Source: Isoetes taiwanensis
Taxonomy: Eukaryota > Streptophyta > Lycopodiopsida > Isoetales > Isoetaceae
Direction of reading: 5' to 3'
Length of the DNA: 64,000 nucleotides
NCBI GenBank assembly: GCA_021234155.1
Contig: JAJEKV010000010.1
Coordinates: 13,506,538-13,570,537, forward strand
Shown here piece after piece: positions 46,414-58,322 of the stretch (the stretch's first letter is position 1; every line of letters begins with the position of its first letter). The position numbers and the translations under genes are program-made. A model generated the notes under the pieces. That model made no database searches. It was not told where the DNA came from and saw nothing but the letters and a program-made list of their open reading frames with translations.

Positions 46414-49400
46414 TCAATTTGGCAAAATCTTCAAGAGCTCAATGTCGAAAAGGAGAGTTTTATCGATCAGTCCTTGATTTTTTAGAACAAAATCCAATGC
46501 TCTTTGTCCCTGCATTGCATGAAACAACCAATCACGAAGTGTTATACCAACGTAAAAGTGCATTTTTAATGACACTCACGGAAAATGTTGTTGGTCTGGG
46601 ACCCTGGAGATTAAAGTTTTTTTCTGGATAACCAAGATCAGGAGGAACAATTATTCTGTTGAGATAAACCAGTATCAGATATGTTTCACAAAAAAAACAA
46701 GCTCGTGCTAAAATAGGAAGGATAGACCTTCTTATGCCTCCAACAGACATTGTAGATATTGCTTCCTCAAATGCTGGAATGACCTGGAATGCATGTCAGT
46801 TGCATGACACATAAATATGAGGGTAGGAAATTACCTCATGGCTTCCAACTTTGAAATGGAAGTAGCTTTTCTCATCACCCTGCAATAATTCAAAAGAGAT
46901 CGTTTTTAAGAAATGCCTATTATGTGTACAATGCATGGACAGGAGACTACATCCTTGTGACAGATTATTCATTGTGGAGCAATTTACCTCAAAAGAACCT
47001 CCCTTTGCTTTATTACGAGCCTCAAAAATCCGACCATAATAGCCAATAGTGTATCCATCCCAGTCAACCTGCATACAGATATTTCAAACTACAATGCTAG
47101 CCCATATTTGACGCCCTTGTGCGCACGGAACTAATGCTAATGAGATCCCATGTCTGATGCTCATTGTCATTTTGTACGGGTTAAAATTAAAAAACTAGTA
47201 TATGGAAGAGACGAGCAGCAAATGTGGAAGGCAATATGAGCTTTTGTCAAAGACATACCACAACTGTCTCGCCGGCCTTTGGACTTTCTCCCAAGCCAGT
47301 TTTAAGGTCCTGTAAAAATAAACTCAATTAAGCAACCACAAACATGTTTCCATCAGACCCTAGCGCATCAAGCGCCTCAGTGCTCTCATTTTTTATCCAC
47401 ATTGTAAGCACAGGATACACACCACATCATTTACTAATAGAGTTTTGACTCCCAATATGGAAAACTAAGTCTATGATAAGTGTATGCTTAAATCCTGTAA
47501 TGCAGATACAAACAGGAGCCAAAAAACATTATTTCTGCACTGTACGCCATATGTTCTGGATAATATTGAAATGCATACGCCTGCCTTTAAATTCCACTAA
47601 GTGCTGGCATTACAAAATTCAAAGTTCTATGTTTAGATCCATGTGTGCACCTCTCTTGTATAGAAGCTTCTTGTCAAGGAACCTCTTCCATGGCTTTACC
47701 ATGTCAGAAAACTGTCTGAAAGGCAGTAAGATTATGAAGAAGCTATTAATCTGAAATGGGTCCTTGTGATCATGGAACAGGTAGCTCCCCTAGATCAAAA
47801 TAAATGTTGGACAGCAATGAAATACAAGCAAGGGGACGCAGTAGAACTGAACTACAGTAAGAAGACTGCCAACCAAAGGAGTATCATGCAATGGCCACTA
47901 CACGTATAAAATCTCTCTATGCTTAGATTTTATTATGATAAAAGATCTTCAAGAACAAACTTCACACAGCATACACTTAATGTAATAAAAAATTCTACAA
48001 CAATTTCTGAACCTTATACTGCAAACCAGAGCTTGTTTCCACATAGTCAGGATATCGCATCCTTGTTTTCCCATAGTCCTTCCCTCGTAAGGCTGGCACT
48101 AAAGTGACGAAGAAATTAGACCTGGCAGGATAAAGAATGGTTTTAAGACAAAACAAATTACATAGGAATAGTACATCATTGACTAGTTCTTTCTTATATC
48201 TATACGGAAAACTAGAGTAAGTTTAGACAATTACACTATCACAAAATTAAAAACGTAACAGGATAAGCTACCAATTGCTGCATTGGATCTCACCGGATGA
48301 GATGAGTCTACATAGCCTAAAATCTCATGTGATGTTTGGCTTTGACCAAACATTGTCTATTGCACCCATGATAGCGACGTGGAAAAATGGAAGTAGGATC
48401 TTGGGTGCGAATTGTACTCTCTGTTTTCTAGCATTTCCCATTCTAATCCTTTGAAAAAACGCAGGGTTTTTGTCATGCCAACATTTTTGTAGCACTACGC
48501 AAAGGCAGAAATATCAAATACTATTTCATGGTGGATTCATGGACTTAACAACCTCCAATTCCGTTTAAGCAGAAAACAATTAATTGAGTATGGAGTTAAC
48601 CATAAAACAATTGAAGCATGACAAACGCAGGTTAAAGAAGCTTTATAGCTTGTAGAAATAAATATGATACCTATGACACTTCCAGTTTCCTTTGGAAATT
48701 CAGGATAAACAAAACTATGACAAGGTCTATTCTTTTAAGATAAACCTAGAGTCTAGTGTTTGTTCCATCATAAAATGTGCATCATCAGACCAATGCATTT
48801 GGTAACGATGAGATGGTAGTTTTACAGCCATGTTCAAAACATACTATCGGCAAAGGCTTCTGCTATTGCATCTTTCGCTTGAATAGTAGAAAACAGGAAT
48901 GTCATGACTGGCACAAGAAGAGATCTGCGACTACAATCAGATTCTGCAAAAAAAATATACGCTTAGTAAAATGCCCAAGGGCATGACATACAAAGCACCT
49001 TTTCCCCTGTCTAGCATTGCCCATATAAGGAAATGTGCGCACATCCAGATAGTACAAAGAGAAGACATTAGAGAACTTCCAATAATGTACCCTCCTTTCA
49101 CGTAATTAAGGTTTAATCCCCATTAGAATAAATTGCAAAATTACAGACACGGAATGCGGGCGGACCAATTACCATAAACTTCACAGATATCATTTGCTGA
49201 AAAATAGCACGCACAAATTCGATCCTCCTTGCTCCTCAAAGGCAAACTCCTATTCTGTAAAGCGAACACTTGGTGTTAATAGAATGGATAACATCATTAA
49301 CAGAACTTAAAGCTGCTACTTGCAATTACAACAAATTCAATCTATAATTCTGATTCAGGGGAGCTCACTTACCTTGCCAGAAAGGAAAAGCAAGGATGGT

Positions 49401-49459
49401 TGATGAAGCGGCGACATCCTGCTACTATGGGCAAGGAAAGCTGAAGGTGAAATTGCCAT
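46414..49459 (-). CDS. FKBP19: FKBP-type peptidyl-prolyl cis-trans isomerase, thylakoid lumen type (FKBP19-like)
   Basis: Ten exons: complement(46414..46509, 46580..46655, 46728..46783, 46835..46879, 46988..47068, 47259..47309, 48013..48098, 48845..48943, 49173..49254, 49373..49459). All introns are GT-AG and phases agree; the product is 252 residues, close to the ~256 I recall for Arabidopsis FKBP19. The N-terminus is a Ser-rich transit peptide, followed by a twin-arginine lumen signal ('SDCSRRSLLVPVMTFLFSTI' and 'AKDA' ahead of the mature part). The FKBP fold starts at 'DYGKTRMRYPDY'; 'VDWDGYTIGYYGRIFEARNK', 'GSHEVIPAFEEAISTMSVGG', 'RRIIVPPDLGYPEKNFNLQG' and 'IDKTLLFDIELLK' are clear. FKBPs catalyse prolyl isomerisation; many lumenal ones have lost activity and serve as assembly factors. 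The subfamily name is from memory of the motif pattern and is less certain than the family. No damage is seen. Confidence 0.88.
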
Positions 49460-50470
49460 AGCTGGAGCTGTCTAGCTTATGGGATCCCGTTTGGATATTA
49501 TCGAGGGACCTTTTTTATCCGTCAGCATGACACGTCAATAGCTTTAGGGTGGTTTCGGGCCACCTGAAATTTTTGAGCCACATGGCAAGTTAAGCTTGGA
49601 AACTGGGAAGCGCATTTGAAGAAGCCTCGTTTTCCATTCCACGGACGGAATAAACTCCGCTTCCCACATTCCATGCTGCCACATTCCATGCTGCCACAAC
49701 ATGGCAACTGGGAGTTTTGGTTGATTCTTTGCAGGTGACCGCTTGAGCGGAATTGTTGTGCCGCTTTCTATTCCGGAGGCAGAATCGCCGACCCAGTTGC
49801 CGCCGCTCGCGGGCAGCCGCCAGGGGGTTTATTTCAGGAAACCCCCTCCCCAATGCGGTTTCCTCCATTATAGGAGCATTGTTCCCATAAAGATGTGATC
49901 CTCATCCTTAGTTTCTTAGCAGTAGGTAAAGAATCTTGTTTTGAAGCAAATCCACAAATTTTATTCTACATAACAAGAAAAGGGGAAGTCCATATATACA
50001 AATAATACTTGCAACTCAAGTTGAAAACTTGAGTCGATCAAGCTCAGCTAGCAAGCTGTTAAGAGCAATTCAATAATTATACAAGAAATTATCGTGGCAG
50101 CCAAGCTCCCTGCAAACATTTCTTTGGTTCCAAACATGTGGGGTTGCATCCACTGGTAACGTCCAATGCGCGTTGTTCGAAATTTGTCAGAACCCTATAT
50201 TGCATTGTCGTGTGCACCATGGTTCGAAAATAGGGCAGTTCCTCCCCTAAAAATCCGCCCACTTGTCTTAAATTCCGATCATCCTGAAAAATTTCCGGCA
50301 AATTTCCGGCAAAAAAAATAACAAATTTCCGGCATAATACATTTAAAAATGCACTAATATATATTTTTTCCGGTAGCCTCAAAAAGACAGCGGCATTTTT
50401 TCTGGCTAAACTCATTGCTATTTTCGAGCCCTGGTGTGCACATATTGCTCGTGTGGACTATGAATAGGGA
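49460..50470. other. 5' flank of the FKBP gene and intergenic DNA
   Basis: Contains a doubled word 'acattccatgctgcc' (49,668-49,698) and three copies of aaatttccggc (50,288-50,335). The minus-strand frames here show no recognisable motif. Confidence 0.4.
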
Positions 50471-52530
50471 TATTATTCATGAGGTGGTGGCTTTAAATCT
50501 CAACAATTATATCCTACATTGGCACCAAGATTCTAACATTGCATTTCTACACATATGGCTTTAATTATATGCACATAATTTGCCGCTGAAGACTCTTTGC
50601 ATAGGGCCTATGGAGCCATTGAAGAGCTTATCTCCACCATATGCATACTATTGCTGAAACTTGCCAGTTTGGTTGCATACTTTGGTTGAAAATGATATGT
50701 ATGTAGACATCAATAGAAGTGTTTGTTTTGTTGCACAATAGTTGGTAGAGAGAGAGGGATGATAAAGTTGACCTCAATGTCCTTGACAGGTTTTGGCATA
50801 GGAATTTTATCCCCATCGAAATTGGACATATGAAACTACTAACATTTTTGTCCTTCCATGCTTTTCAGCAACAGGGACATTAGATCTTTCGCTGCACCAC
50901 TCTTGTTTTGCAGTATCAAATGTGATACCTATGGTTGACATTGATGCCAAGCCAAGCATACGGTTCACACGGTTGGCCAAGCATACTGCAAGGATGCTTG
51001 AGTATCTTGAGCGTAGAAAACCTCTTAGTGCAGCATACTTGTTGCTGCACACAAGGGCCTCCATAGGTGAACCTGTGCATTATCAGGAGACGTTTACTTG
51101 TCCTCAAAAGGCACATTGGCAGCATGCAATGGATGAAGAGCACCAATCTCTCTTGGACAATCACACATGGGAGCTCTGCCCACTGCCTCCAAACTGCAAA
51201 GCAATTACATGTAAGTGGATCTATAGGCTTAAATATGACAAAAACCATATTATGTCTCGATACAAAGCCAAGTTGGTTGCCAGGGGTTGTTCCCAAAAGC
51301 CCCGCATTGACTATTATGAAACCTTTGCCCTTGTGGCACGTCTCACATCTATTCGAGTTGTGTTAGCTATAGCTGCAGTACTTGATTGGGATCTCCAGCA
51401 AATGGATGTGAAATCTTCTTTTCTTCATGGCAAAATAGACGAAGAGGTTTATCTCAAGCAAGACAAGGCTATGAGCAGTCAAATAAAGAGCATCTCGTAT
51501 GCAAACTTAAGCGTGCCTCCTATGGTTTGAGGCCGTCTCCAAGGCTTTGGTACCATAACATTCACTCTTTCTTTACAGGGCAAGGCTTTGAAAGAAGCTA
51601 TGAAGACTGGAACGTGTGTATCAAAAGAGGGTTGGAAAATCCCATCATTGTATTGTACATTGATGATCTTATCTTAGCGTCTAACAATTCTTTCTTGATT
51701 CAGCATACAAAAGCTAGCTTGCCCACAGATTTCGTATGACAGATCTTGGAGATCTGAAATACTTTTGGCGTTCATGTGGTTCGAGATCGAGCATTCAAAC
51801 ATCTTCTTCTTCATCAAGCAGAAGGGATTGAGTCTCTGCTCACTCATATCAACATGATGACTTATCGTGCTGTAAGTACTCCTGCCATATCTCATGCTCA
51901 TAATGCATCTTTAGATCACACAGGGACAAACACCATGGAGGCTTTCTATCCTAGCATCATTGGTTCATTCATGCACTTCATGGTATGGCCTAACCTTGCA
52001 TAAAGTGTGATTACAGCTAGCCAATACATGGAGGATCCCCAACCTACAAATTGGCAATCTCGTAAACATATCCTGGGGTATCTTAGAAGCACACCACAGC
52101 TTGATCTGTGTTGTCAGGGAAATGCCATCCTACAGCTGACCTTGGAGGGCTTTGTGGATGCTAATTATGCAGGCGAGAACACAGACTACAGGAGATCATG
52201 CACTGGCTTCCTTTTTAAGCTGCAAGGGGGAGTGATAAGCTGGTCTAGCAAGAAACAGAAGGTTGTGGCAGTTAGCACATGTGAAAGTGAATATATGGCA
52301 ATTTGTGCTGCTTCAAAGGAAGCAGTGTAGCTTAGAAGGTTGCTAACATATTTGTATGTTGATCAAAAGAAGCCCATTGTCCTTTATAATGACAACAAGG
52401 CTGCAGTAAGCCTTGTTAAGAATCCCAGCAATTTCACACAAGCCAAACACATAGAAGTGCAGTACCACTTCTCCAGGAAAAAGGTGGAGGAAGGGAAAAT
52501 AAACATTAATGATTGAAGGAATACCTCAGT
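50471..52530 (+). pseudogene. Ty1/copia reverse transcriptase and RNase H, decayed
   Basis: Frame 50,922-51,530 carries the copia RT start: 'AMDEEHQSLLDNHTWELCPL', 'CKWIYRLKYDKN', 'YKAKLVARGCSQ', 'DYYETFALVARLTSIRVVLA' and 'QMDVKSSFLHGKIDEEVYLK'. After a frameshift near 51,470, 'LKRASYGLRPSPRLWY' and the catalytic 'VLYIDDLILAS' (about 51,650-51,685) follow. RNase H blocks 'GFVDANYAGENTDYRRSCTG', 'SWSSKKQKVVAVSTCESEYM' and 'AKHIEVQYHF' run to about 52,480. There are at least four stops or shifts (51,737, 52,001, 52,328 and others). Upstream integrase is not recognisable; 50,471-50,920 is assigned by position only. Confidence 0.88.
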
Positions 52531-52815
52531 GAAATGGGCATGAAGGTCCTTTAAGCTGTGATAAGGGAAGTGGTAGTCAAGGGGGAGTTGATCTCTCTGA
52601 ATGAAACAGGAAAAATGGGAGCTTTATTTAGGAAGAGCTTTATTGAATTCAATTTGTCTGTTACTTGTTTATTTTACTTTTTGTAGTATAAGTGTTGTGA
52701 CAAGAAGTGAAGCTGAGCAGAATAGCTTTTCCTAATGGCAGGAAGAGCATATAACAGAGTATTCTTGTCATTCAGTTTGTTCTTTTGTTTCATGGCAAAG
52801 ACACCCTTGAGGGGG

Positions 52816-53200
52816 TGTTGAGATTTAATATTATATCTATATGTTGACAAGTGGTGTATTTGTCATGTACATGTTATGTACCACTTCAGTAAGGTTTGTT
52901 GTCATAAATGTAGGGTTTTGGTGGAAGCGGTTAATCACGAAATTAGAGATTTGTTTCTGTCGACCCCAAAAACAAATCACGAAATTAGGGCTTCCATCTA
53001 AAAATTCATGTCGTGTATGGAGAGTGATGTAATGTTATAGAGTAAGCTAGTCGATCCGTGATTTCTAATAGCGGCTCGTTGATCGCTATTTGGTTCGTGA
53101 TTCCCCTGGTCCCCATTGCGGACCAGTTTGCTTACGCTAACAATATCACAATCAGGAAAGATTTTTTCCGATCAACCTTAAGTGTGTTGCGTGCAGGATC
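52816..53200 (+). repeat. 3' LTR (start) of the copia element
   Basis: A polypurine tract (cttgaggggg, 52,806-52,815) is followed by TGTTGAGA, the common start of plant copia LTRs. A doubled word 'aatcacgaaattag' lies at 52,932 and 52,975. The right end is not clear. Confidence 0.55.
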
Positions 53201-54690
53201 TAACATGACCCCTTTAACCTGTGATCCGAAATTGTTGCACTTAATTGTGACTCCCCGATATTGGGGCATGAGACATGGCAGCACAAAAATGCACTAGTAG
53301 AAGAAGTTTTGACATGATTGTGATGTTGAAGCTAGTTTTGATCATTTTCTACTCTTCCTGAAGGGCCATTCTTACATAACGCTTGCAATTCAAGGTTCAA
53401 GTATGTTAAAATATATGACTTGCAATGGTTAGTGGGGTATATTTGTATGAAAATACGTAGAAAAGATGACGTAGCATGTGGGTGAATTTATGTGGGGTTT
53501 AGGTTTTTTGTTCTATGGTCTGATGCATGCCGGATTAAAAAAAGAATGGCAGGCCAAAGTTACAAGGCGATGAGTTGCCTTATTCGTTCCTCCTCCTCTG
53601 TAACTGCCTGCAAAGGCAATCTGGACAGCAAATTTGCAGCTTGGAGAGCCTTATCCAGCAGTGTTTTGTGGGACGAAGAAGACTCAGGGCTTGTGCTGAG
53701 TGCTTTTCCCAGCTTGTGTGGAGGGCCTTAAGCAAGTCCTTCAATTGAAGATCATCTAGAGTTTAAGTTTTTTTCTTACTTTGTATTTATAATAGGGGCG
53801 AGGCATAGGTCTATGTTGTTTTGTGGGTAAGCATATTCTTCATGTTTTTCTTCAAGCATTTCTTCTTAAGCCTCTTTGGTGTTGCCTACTTTGGCAGGGA
53901 ATTCAATTCCCCCGGTGTTGATAATGGTTTGAAATCATATTCCATCACTTAACCATTTGTGAATCAGATGTTGATGCTAAGCCTTGATGCTAGAGCACAG
54001 CAAGCTAAAGGTTGTTCAAACACATCAGAATCAAAGTACTGCAAGCTGCCCATAGCAAAAGGCAGCGTTGTACTCTTGTACACATATATTTTTTTTTTTG
54101 GGGGGGGCGGGGAAGGGGGGGAGGGGGATGCGGTGCAGAGTATTATATTGCATGTAAGAGATTATATAAAAAAGTGCCAGACTAGTGTACTATCCAGGCC
54201 AAAGCCTAAATCTTAAAAACCACATCCACAGGAAGGAATTAGCAGTAAATAGAAAACACTACGCCATAGCAAGGAAGCCATCTCCGCCATAGCTGTTTAC
54301 GTACGTAATTTCAGCCTCCAGTTTATTATGTCAGGTAATGCACGCCGGTCGAAATTTCGGCAATAATTTTTTTCGGCGGCGCCACCACACTCGGCAGCAC
54401 ACTCGCGGCTCCACCGCTCGCGTACTGCCTCATTTAGCGGGGCCGCCTCAAAAAATTATAGCATGGAATTTCTTCCGGACGTGCATTACCTAGTACATAA
54501 TAATTGGAGTTGGAGGGCCATTCTTACATAGAATGGATAACCTAAAAAATTGCTACATTATGGGGTCATCCTCATTCTATCTAAGAATGGCACCTACGGT
54601 ACTTTCCATTGCACATTAGGATTAGGACAAACCCAGAACCTCCAATGCCGCATTATTTCGAACCCTAGGCTTTTAGTCTGAAGCTTAGAA
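53201..54690. other. Intergenic DNA, 5' flank of the mTERF gene
   Basis: Holds a T-run followed by a G-run (about 54,087-54,130) and a GC-rich patch with 'ttcggcggcgcc' (54,370). No gene recognised. The last 90 bp before the ATG form the presumed 5' UTR. Confidence 0.4.
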
Positions 54691-55680
54691 ATGAGCAGTG
54701 AAATTGATGGAGGGACTGAAGGTTTCTTGAAGTCCAAAGGACTGAAAGAAGATACAATACTTCGGATGATGACCAGATGCAAGCAACTGTCTGCAGCAAA
54801 TGTGGAAGAAACACTGCGACCTAATTGGGCTTTTCTGGAGGGCATCGCTCTTCCGAAGAAAAAACTTCCTCGTGTATTGCAGCAATGCCCAAAGCTCCTT
54901 GCCCTGGATCTACAACAAAGGTTAGCGCCCATGTATCTTTGTTTAAATAGCTTAGATATTACAGCTGCGGAAATAGCAACAGCAATAGTTCGTTTTCCAC
55001 CAGTTCTTACTTATAATGTGGAGGAAAAATTATGCCCTGTTTTGGCATTCCTTGAAGATGCAGGTGTTCCACAGAACAAGTTGGGCAAGGTCATTGTCCT
55101 TTGCCCTAGATTGCTGAGTTTTAGTATAGAGAAAAAGCTTGGACCTGTTGTTGCTTTTTTGACTAGTCTTGGCATTCAGAAAGGAGATGAATTGGGTAAG
55201 ATCCTTTGTCGCTCTCCTAATATTTTGGGAAGCAATGTCGAAACTCGTCTTCGCCCATGCATATCGTTTATGTCTGAACTTGGGCTTGCAAAGGAAGTTA
55301 TCAACTGGATTGTGATGAAGTACCCTCATATTGTTTGTAGGGATGTTGAAAAGTCCTTGAAGTTACGCGTAGAGCACTTACAGAATTTAGGCTTGAATTT
55401 GAAGCAAATAGCTGTTTTAGTTGCTGGGTTTCCTCCTATTCTTGTCCAGAGTGTAAGTAAATCTTTGCAACCAAAGCTGGAATACCTTGTACATAACATG
55501 GGAAAAAGTATTGAAGATGCAGTGGCTTTTCCATCATATTTTCGCCATAGCTTAAGCAGGAAAATTGCTCCCAGATATAAGAGACTGCAGGAGCAAGGGT
55601 TGCAAACTAAACTTTCTGTCATGTTAAGTGGCAATGACCAGAAATTTCGGTCCACATTTTGCATAAGGACGAGCACATGA
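54691..55680 (+). CDS. MTERF6: mTERF family protein, mTERF6-like
   Basis: A single open frame of 329 codons, about the length of Arabidopsis mTERF6. It consists of repeated ~35-residue mTERF motifs with the usual 'P-x-L/I-L' turns: 'LQQCPKLLALDLQQRLAPM', 'IVRFPPVLTYNVEEKLCPVL', 'IVLCPRLLSFSIEKKLGPVV', 'LCRSPNILGSNVETRLRP', 'VMKYPHIVCRDVEKSLKLR' and 'VAGFPPILVQSVSKSLQPKL', and ends in 'AFPSYFRHSLSRKIAPRYKR', a typical terminal module. mTERF proteins bind organellar nucleic acid; Arabidopsis MTERF6 acts in plastid transcription termination and tRNA-Ile maturation. The N-terminus begins directly with the domain and shows little of a targeting peptide, as in the Arabidopsis protein. The start at 54,691 is the first ATG of the frame. 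No frame damage. Confidence 0.9.
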   Translation: MSSEIDGGTEGFLKSKGLKEDTILRMMTRCKQLSAANVEETLRPNWAFLEGIALPKKKLPRVLQQCPKLLALDLQQRLAPMYLCLNSLDITAAEIATAIVRFPPVLTYNVEEKLCPVLAFLEDAGVPQNKLGKVIVLCPRLLSFSIEKKLGPVVAFLTSLGIQKGDELGKILCRSPNILGSNVETRLRPCISFMSELGLAKEVINWIVMKYPHIVCRDVEKSLKLRVEHLQNLGLNLKQIAVLVAGFPPILVQSVSKSLQPKLEYLVHNMGKSIEDAVAFPSYFRHSLSRKIAPRYKRLQEQGLQTKLSVMLSGNDQKFRSTFCIRTST

Positions 55681-57501
55681 CGTCCTGTAGTTTGCTAGCA
55701 CTAGGAACATCTTTTCATTCTGCTCCGTTTTTAGTTTTATCAAATATGCAAACATGTTGTTCTGTTGATATAACAGATAAAGTTCAATGATTAGTGATTT
55801 TTTGTAATGCTCTGTAGAGAAGCCATGTGGAGGAAGAATAAACTTAGCTAAGCTTCACATCCTATATTTATCAGTTATCCTTAAGTTTTGAAGTTTGTAT
55901 TTCACCGTTTTATACTGAGCATCTGCTATGGTATCGTATAATCAAACTTTATCACAAATGTTTTGTGCTCGATCCTACCAGATAAACAATGCATCTGAAT
56001 GCATCTAAGGATCCCCTCTTCGTGATGGCATTTTTCTATGCCATTAGAGACTTGTTAAAAGATTACACTACCAATTATAATAATAGTCTACTTACAAAAG
56101 CTGATTCCTTCAATTGCAAGTTTATTGAAGTGTCTCAGGTGGTGAACAAATATGTTCAAAGATCTTCTTCCCTATTGATAAAGAATTGTATATGGATTTG
56201 CTTTTGAGGGGTTCACTCTACTAAGGTGGTTGATTTTAGTGTGAATGGATGGAATAAGGCCTTTTTCTTTTAGTTATCGTCATGTCATATTTTTTGCTGA
56301 GTCACGAACTTCCGTTTTGAGATGAATTTTAAATGGACGTACATGGCATGGAAGTAGTTAATAGATGTAGTACAAGAGCAAAGGAATCCAATGCCGAATG
56401 TCTATTCTTCTGAATCAGATAAAACAGAATCCTATGCAGAAAAGTCAAGATGCTTGATTTGAATTAATCGTGCAACATCTTCTGGTGTCTTGCTCTGTCG
56501 GAGACAACCTATCACATTCTTTTTATTTGATTTGAAAAAATAAATATATAAGTTTGTGGAATCAGGAGAACTTTCATTGTTTGAACTTGATTTTTTGTAC
56601 TATTGCTTGATAGTCCACATTCTTGGAGCAAAAGGCATCACATTATGTTATTGAGTTCACATTTACACATACTTGTTGGCAATAGGCCCCTTAACTGGCA
56701 GGCTTTCTAATCCAAGCAATCCTTACCGATGATTCAAGCCCTACGATGAGGATAAATAACATGCAGCTCTAAACTTCGTAGCATGCACCAATGTGCATCT
56801 TTCCATCGATAATCTAGCTGCGGGTGAGGAAGCTTGCCTGCCGGTTGAAGGGGATAAACAACCTTGCTTACCGCTTATCAAATAAGGGGCTCACACTGGT
56901 GTTTATCCCCTTCATACCTAGACCATATTGGCCAACCTATCCAATGGGTAAAGAACATAAGGAGAACTCTTGCCCATTCACTTGCAAAACATGGTTATGA
57001 ACAAAAACATCCCAAAGGATGAAGGTTCAACTACTTATTGCAACATCTACAATGATTAATCATACTCCAAATTATAAAGTGAATTTATTTCTTGTAATGT
57101 CAACCACGTAATCTTATATTCTTGCTAGATTTCCAAATGCTAGATATGGCCTATGTGCTTTGGTTTTATTCAAAAGAATCGAGAAGTGAATAGAGAAATA
57201 CTGAACAAAAAATGGTGGCCTAAACCATAAACCCTACAGCTGAAGTTCAAGAAATGATATATTTTTTTGTACAAGGCAACTATTTGCCTACTCATACAAT
57301 GCAGACTGCAGCTAGTCTGAAAGATTAAATACAAACAAATCAGCAGATCATCTAGCTTTGATCCTCCGAAAAGTATTAAAACGCTGTCTTGAATCTGCAA
57401 AACTGGACCTCCAAATCCACAAAAACCAGTTTTTTTTCCTTCTAAACGCCCACCAGAATCTGCCCAATTGCAGCACTAGAAAAACAAGCAGAAACCCAGT
57501 G
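55681..57501. other. Intergenic DNA between the mTERF6 and SMR genes
   Basis: AT-rich. A 72-codon frame at 55,989-56,207 and a 76-codon minus frame at 57,400-57,170 show nothing recognisable. The sequence just left of 57,500 is the 3' flank of the SMR gene. Confidence 0.4.
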
Positions 57502-57762
57502 CTAGTTAGCCATCAGACCTCGCTGAACGAAAAAGAGCTCCAAGTCCGGCGAAGTAAAAAAGCTTCCCTGAGGAAGCTGCTGGGATTTTCTGGCCGGCCT
57601 GGGCTTCTGTGGAGTAGGCGGACATCGCCGGATTTTGTGTACTCTGGATTTGGGCGTTTTGCAGCCATCCATTTCTTCTTCGCAAGCGCAAAAATCCTGC
57701 GGAAGTTCCTCACTGTCAGAGGCGCCATAGCCGGGCCTGTTCGAGTTTCCAAAAGACGGCAT
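57502..57762 (-). CDS. SMR: SIAMESE-related (SMR) cyclin-dependent kinase inhibitor
   Basis: An 86-residue intronless frame, the size of plant SMR proteins. An acidic stretch (residues 27-32) leads into 'DGCKTPKSRVHKIRRC' (32-47), the conserved SMR motif A with its TP phospho-site type sequence, then 'PPTPQKPRPARK' (48-59), and near the C-terminus 'SPDLELFF' (71-78), which matches the family's D-L-E-x-F/L-F motif. SMRs bind CDK-cyclin complexes and restrain mitosis, promoting endoreplication or stress arrest. The ATG at 57,762 is the first in the frame. Longer frames on the plus strand over the same bases (57,358-57,828) are shadows. Identification rests on the two motifs and the size; which SMR it is cannot be told. 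Confidence 0.8.
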   Translation of the reverse strand: MPSFGNSNRPGYGASDSEELPQDFCACEEEMDGCKTPKSRVHKIRRCPPTPQKPRPARKSQQLPQGSFFTSPDLELFFVQRGLMAN

Positions 57763-58250
57763 TTTGGAGCTTCTGAGGCAGAGCGTTGCAAATGGATTGA
57801 AAGAGAAAAATGCAAAAGTAGAATGTGATGCAGCGACTGTTCTGGTCTTATTGGCTGCTTCAGGAATAGATAGTTGCAGGCGGATTGAAGCACAAAAATG
57901 CCACAGAAAAAGCTAAGTATGCTGCAGCGGCCGCCCTGCTTCTTCTTCCTTCCTAAGAACGCGCCTTTTGTCGTTTGAATTTAAAATTTGATGTGGGCGA
58001 TTGGGATCTGCCGGGATCGAGATCCAACGGCTATTATTTAAACGACGAGACCCCGCCTTCGTTTTAGCGGGAAAACTGTTGCTTGTGGATGAAGATATAT
58101 CTGCAATACTAAACCTATTTATTGTAAATGTCTGAAAGCATATTCTGTTTGGGTATATTTAGATTGGTATATTTTTTATTCCCATTTTACGTGTTGGCCT
58201 TGGCCATAGGGCAACTTGGCCTCGTCATTTCACCGTTCAGCGGTTCTGCC
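57763..58250 (-). other. Promoter side of the SMR gene
   Basis: GC-rich near 57,950-58,090 ('cgacgagaccccgcc', 'gcgggaaaac'). The word ttttagcgggaaaa near 58,062-58,075 resembles an E2F site (TTTSGCGC-like), which would suit a cell-cycle gene, but the match is loose. Confidence 0.3.
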
Positions 58251-58254
58251 TAAA

Positions 58255-58322
58255 ACATATTATACAATTATGAATATCACTACCAGAACATATTATACAT
58301 TTATTATATGAATATCACTACT
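58255..58322. repeat. Two-copy tandem repeat
   Basis: 'acatattatac' followed by 'atgaatatcactac' occurs twice in succession. Confidence 0.75.

Noticed and set aside
47473-47754. Extra FKBP exon near 47.6-47.75 kb
   Set aside because: Splice-like sites exist, but exons ending at 48,013 and starting at 47,309 join in frame into a complete FKBP sequence without it.
49590-50415. Minus-strand frames of 92 and 108 codons
   Set aside because: Built on short internal repeats (ccacattccatgctg, aaatttccggc); no family features.
57358-57828. 156-codon plus-strand frame
   Set aside because: Antisense shadow of the SMR gene; its composition (Arg/Ser/Lys-rich) follows from the opposite strand.
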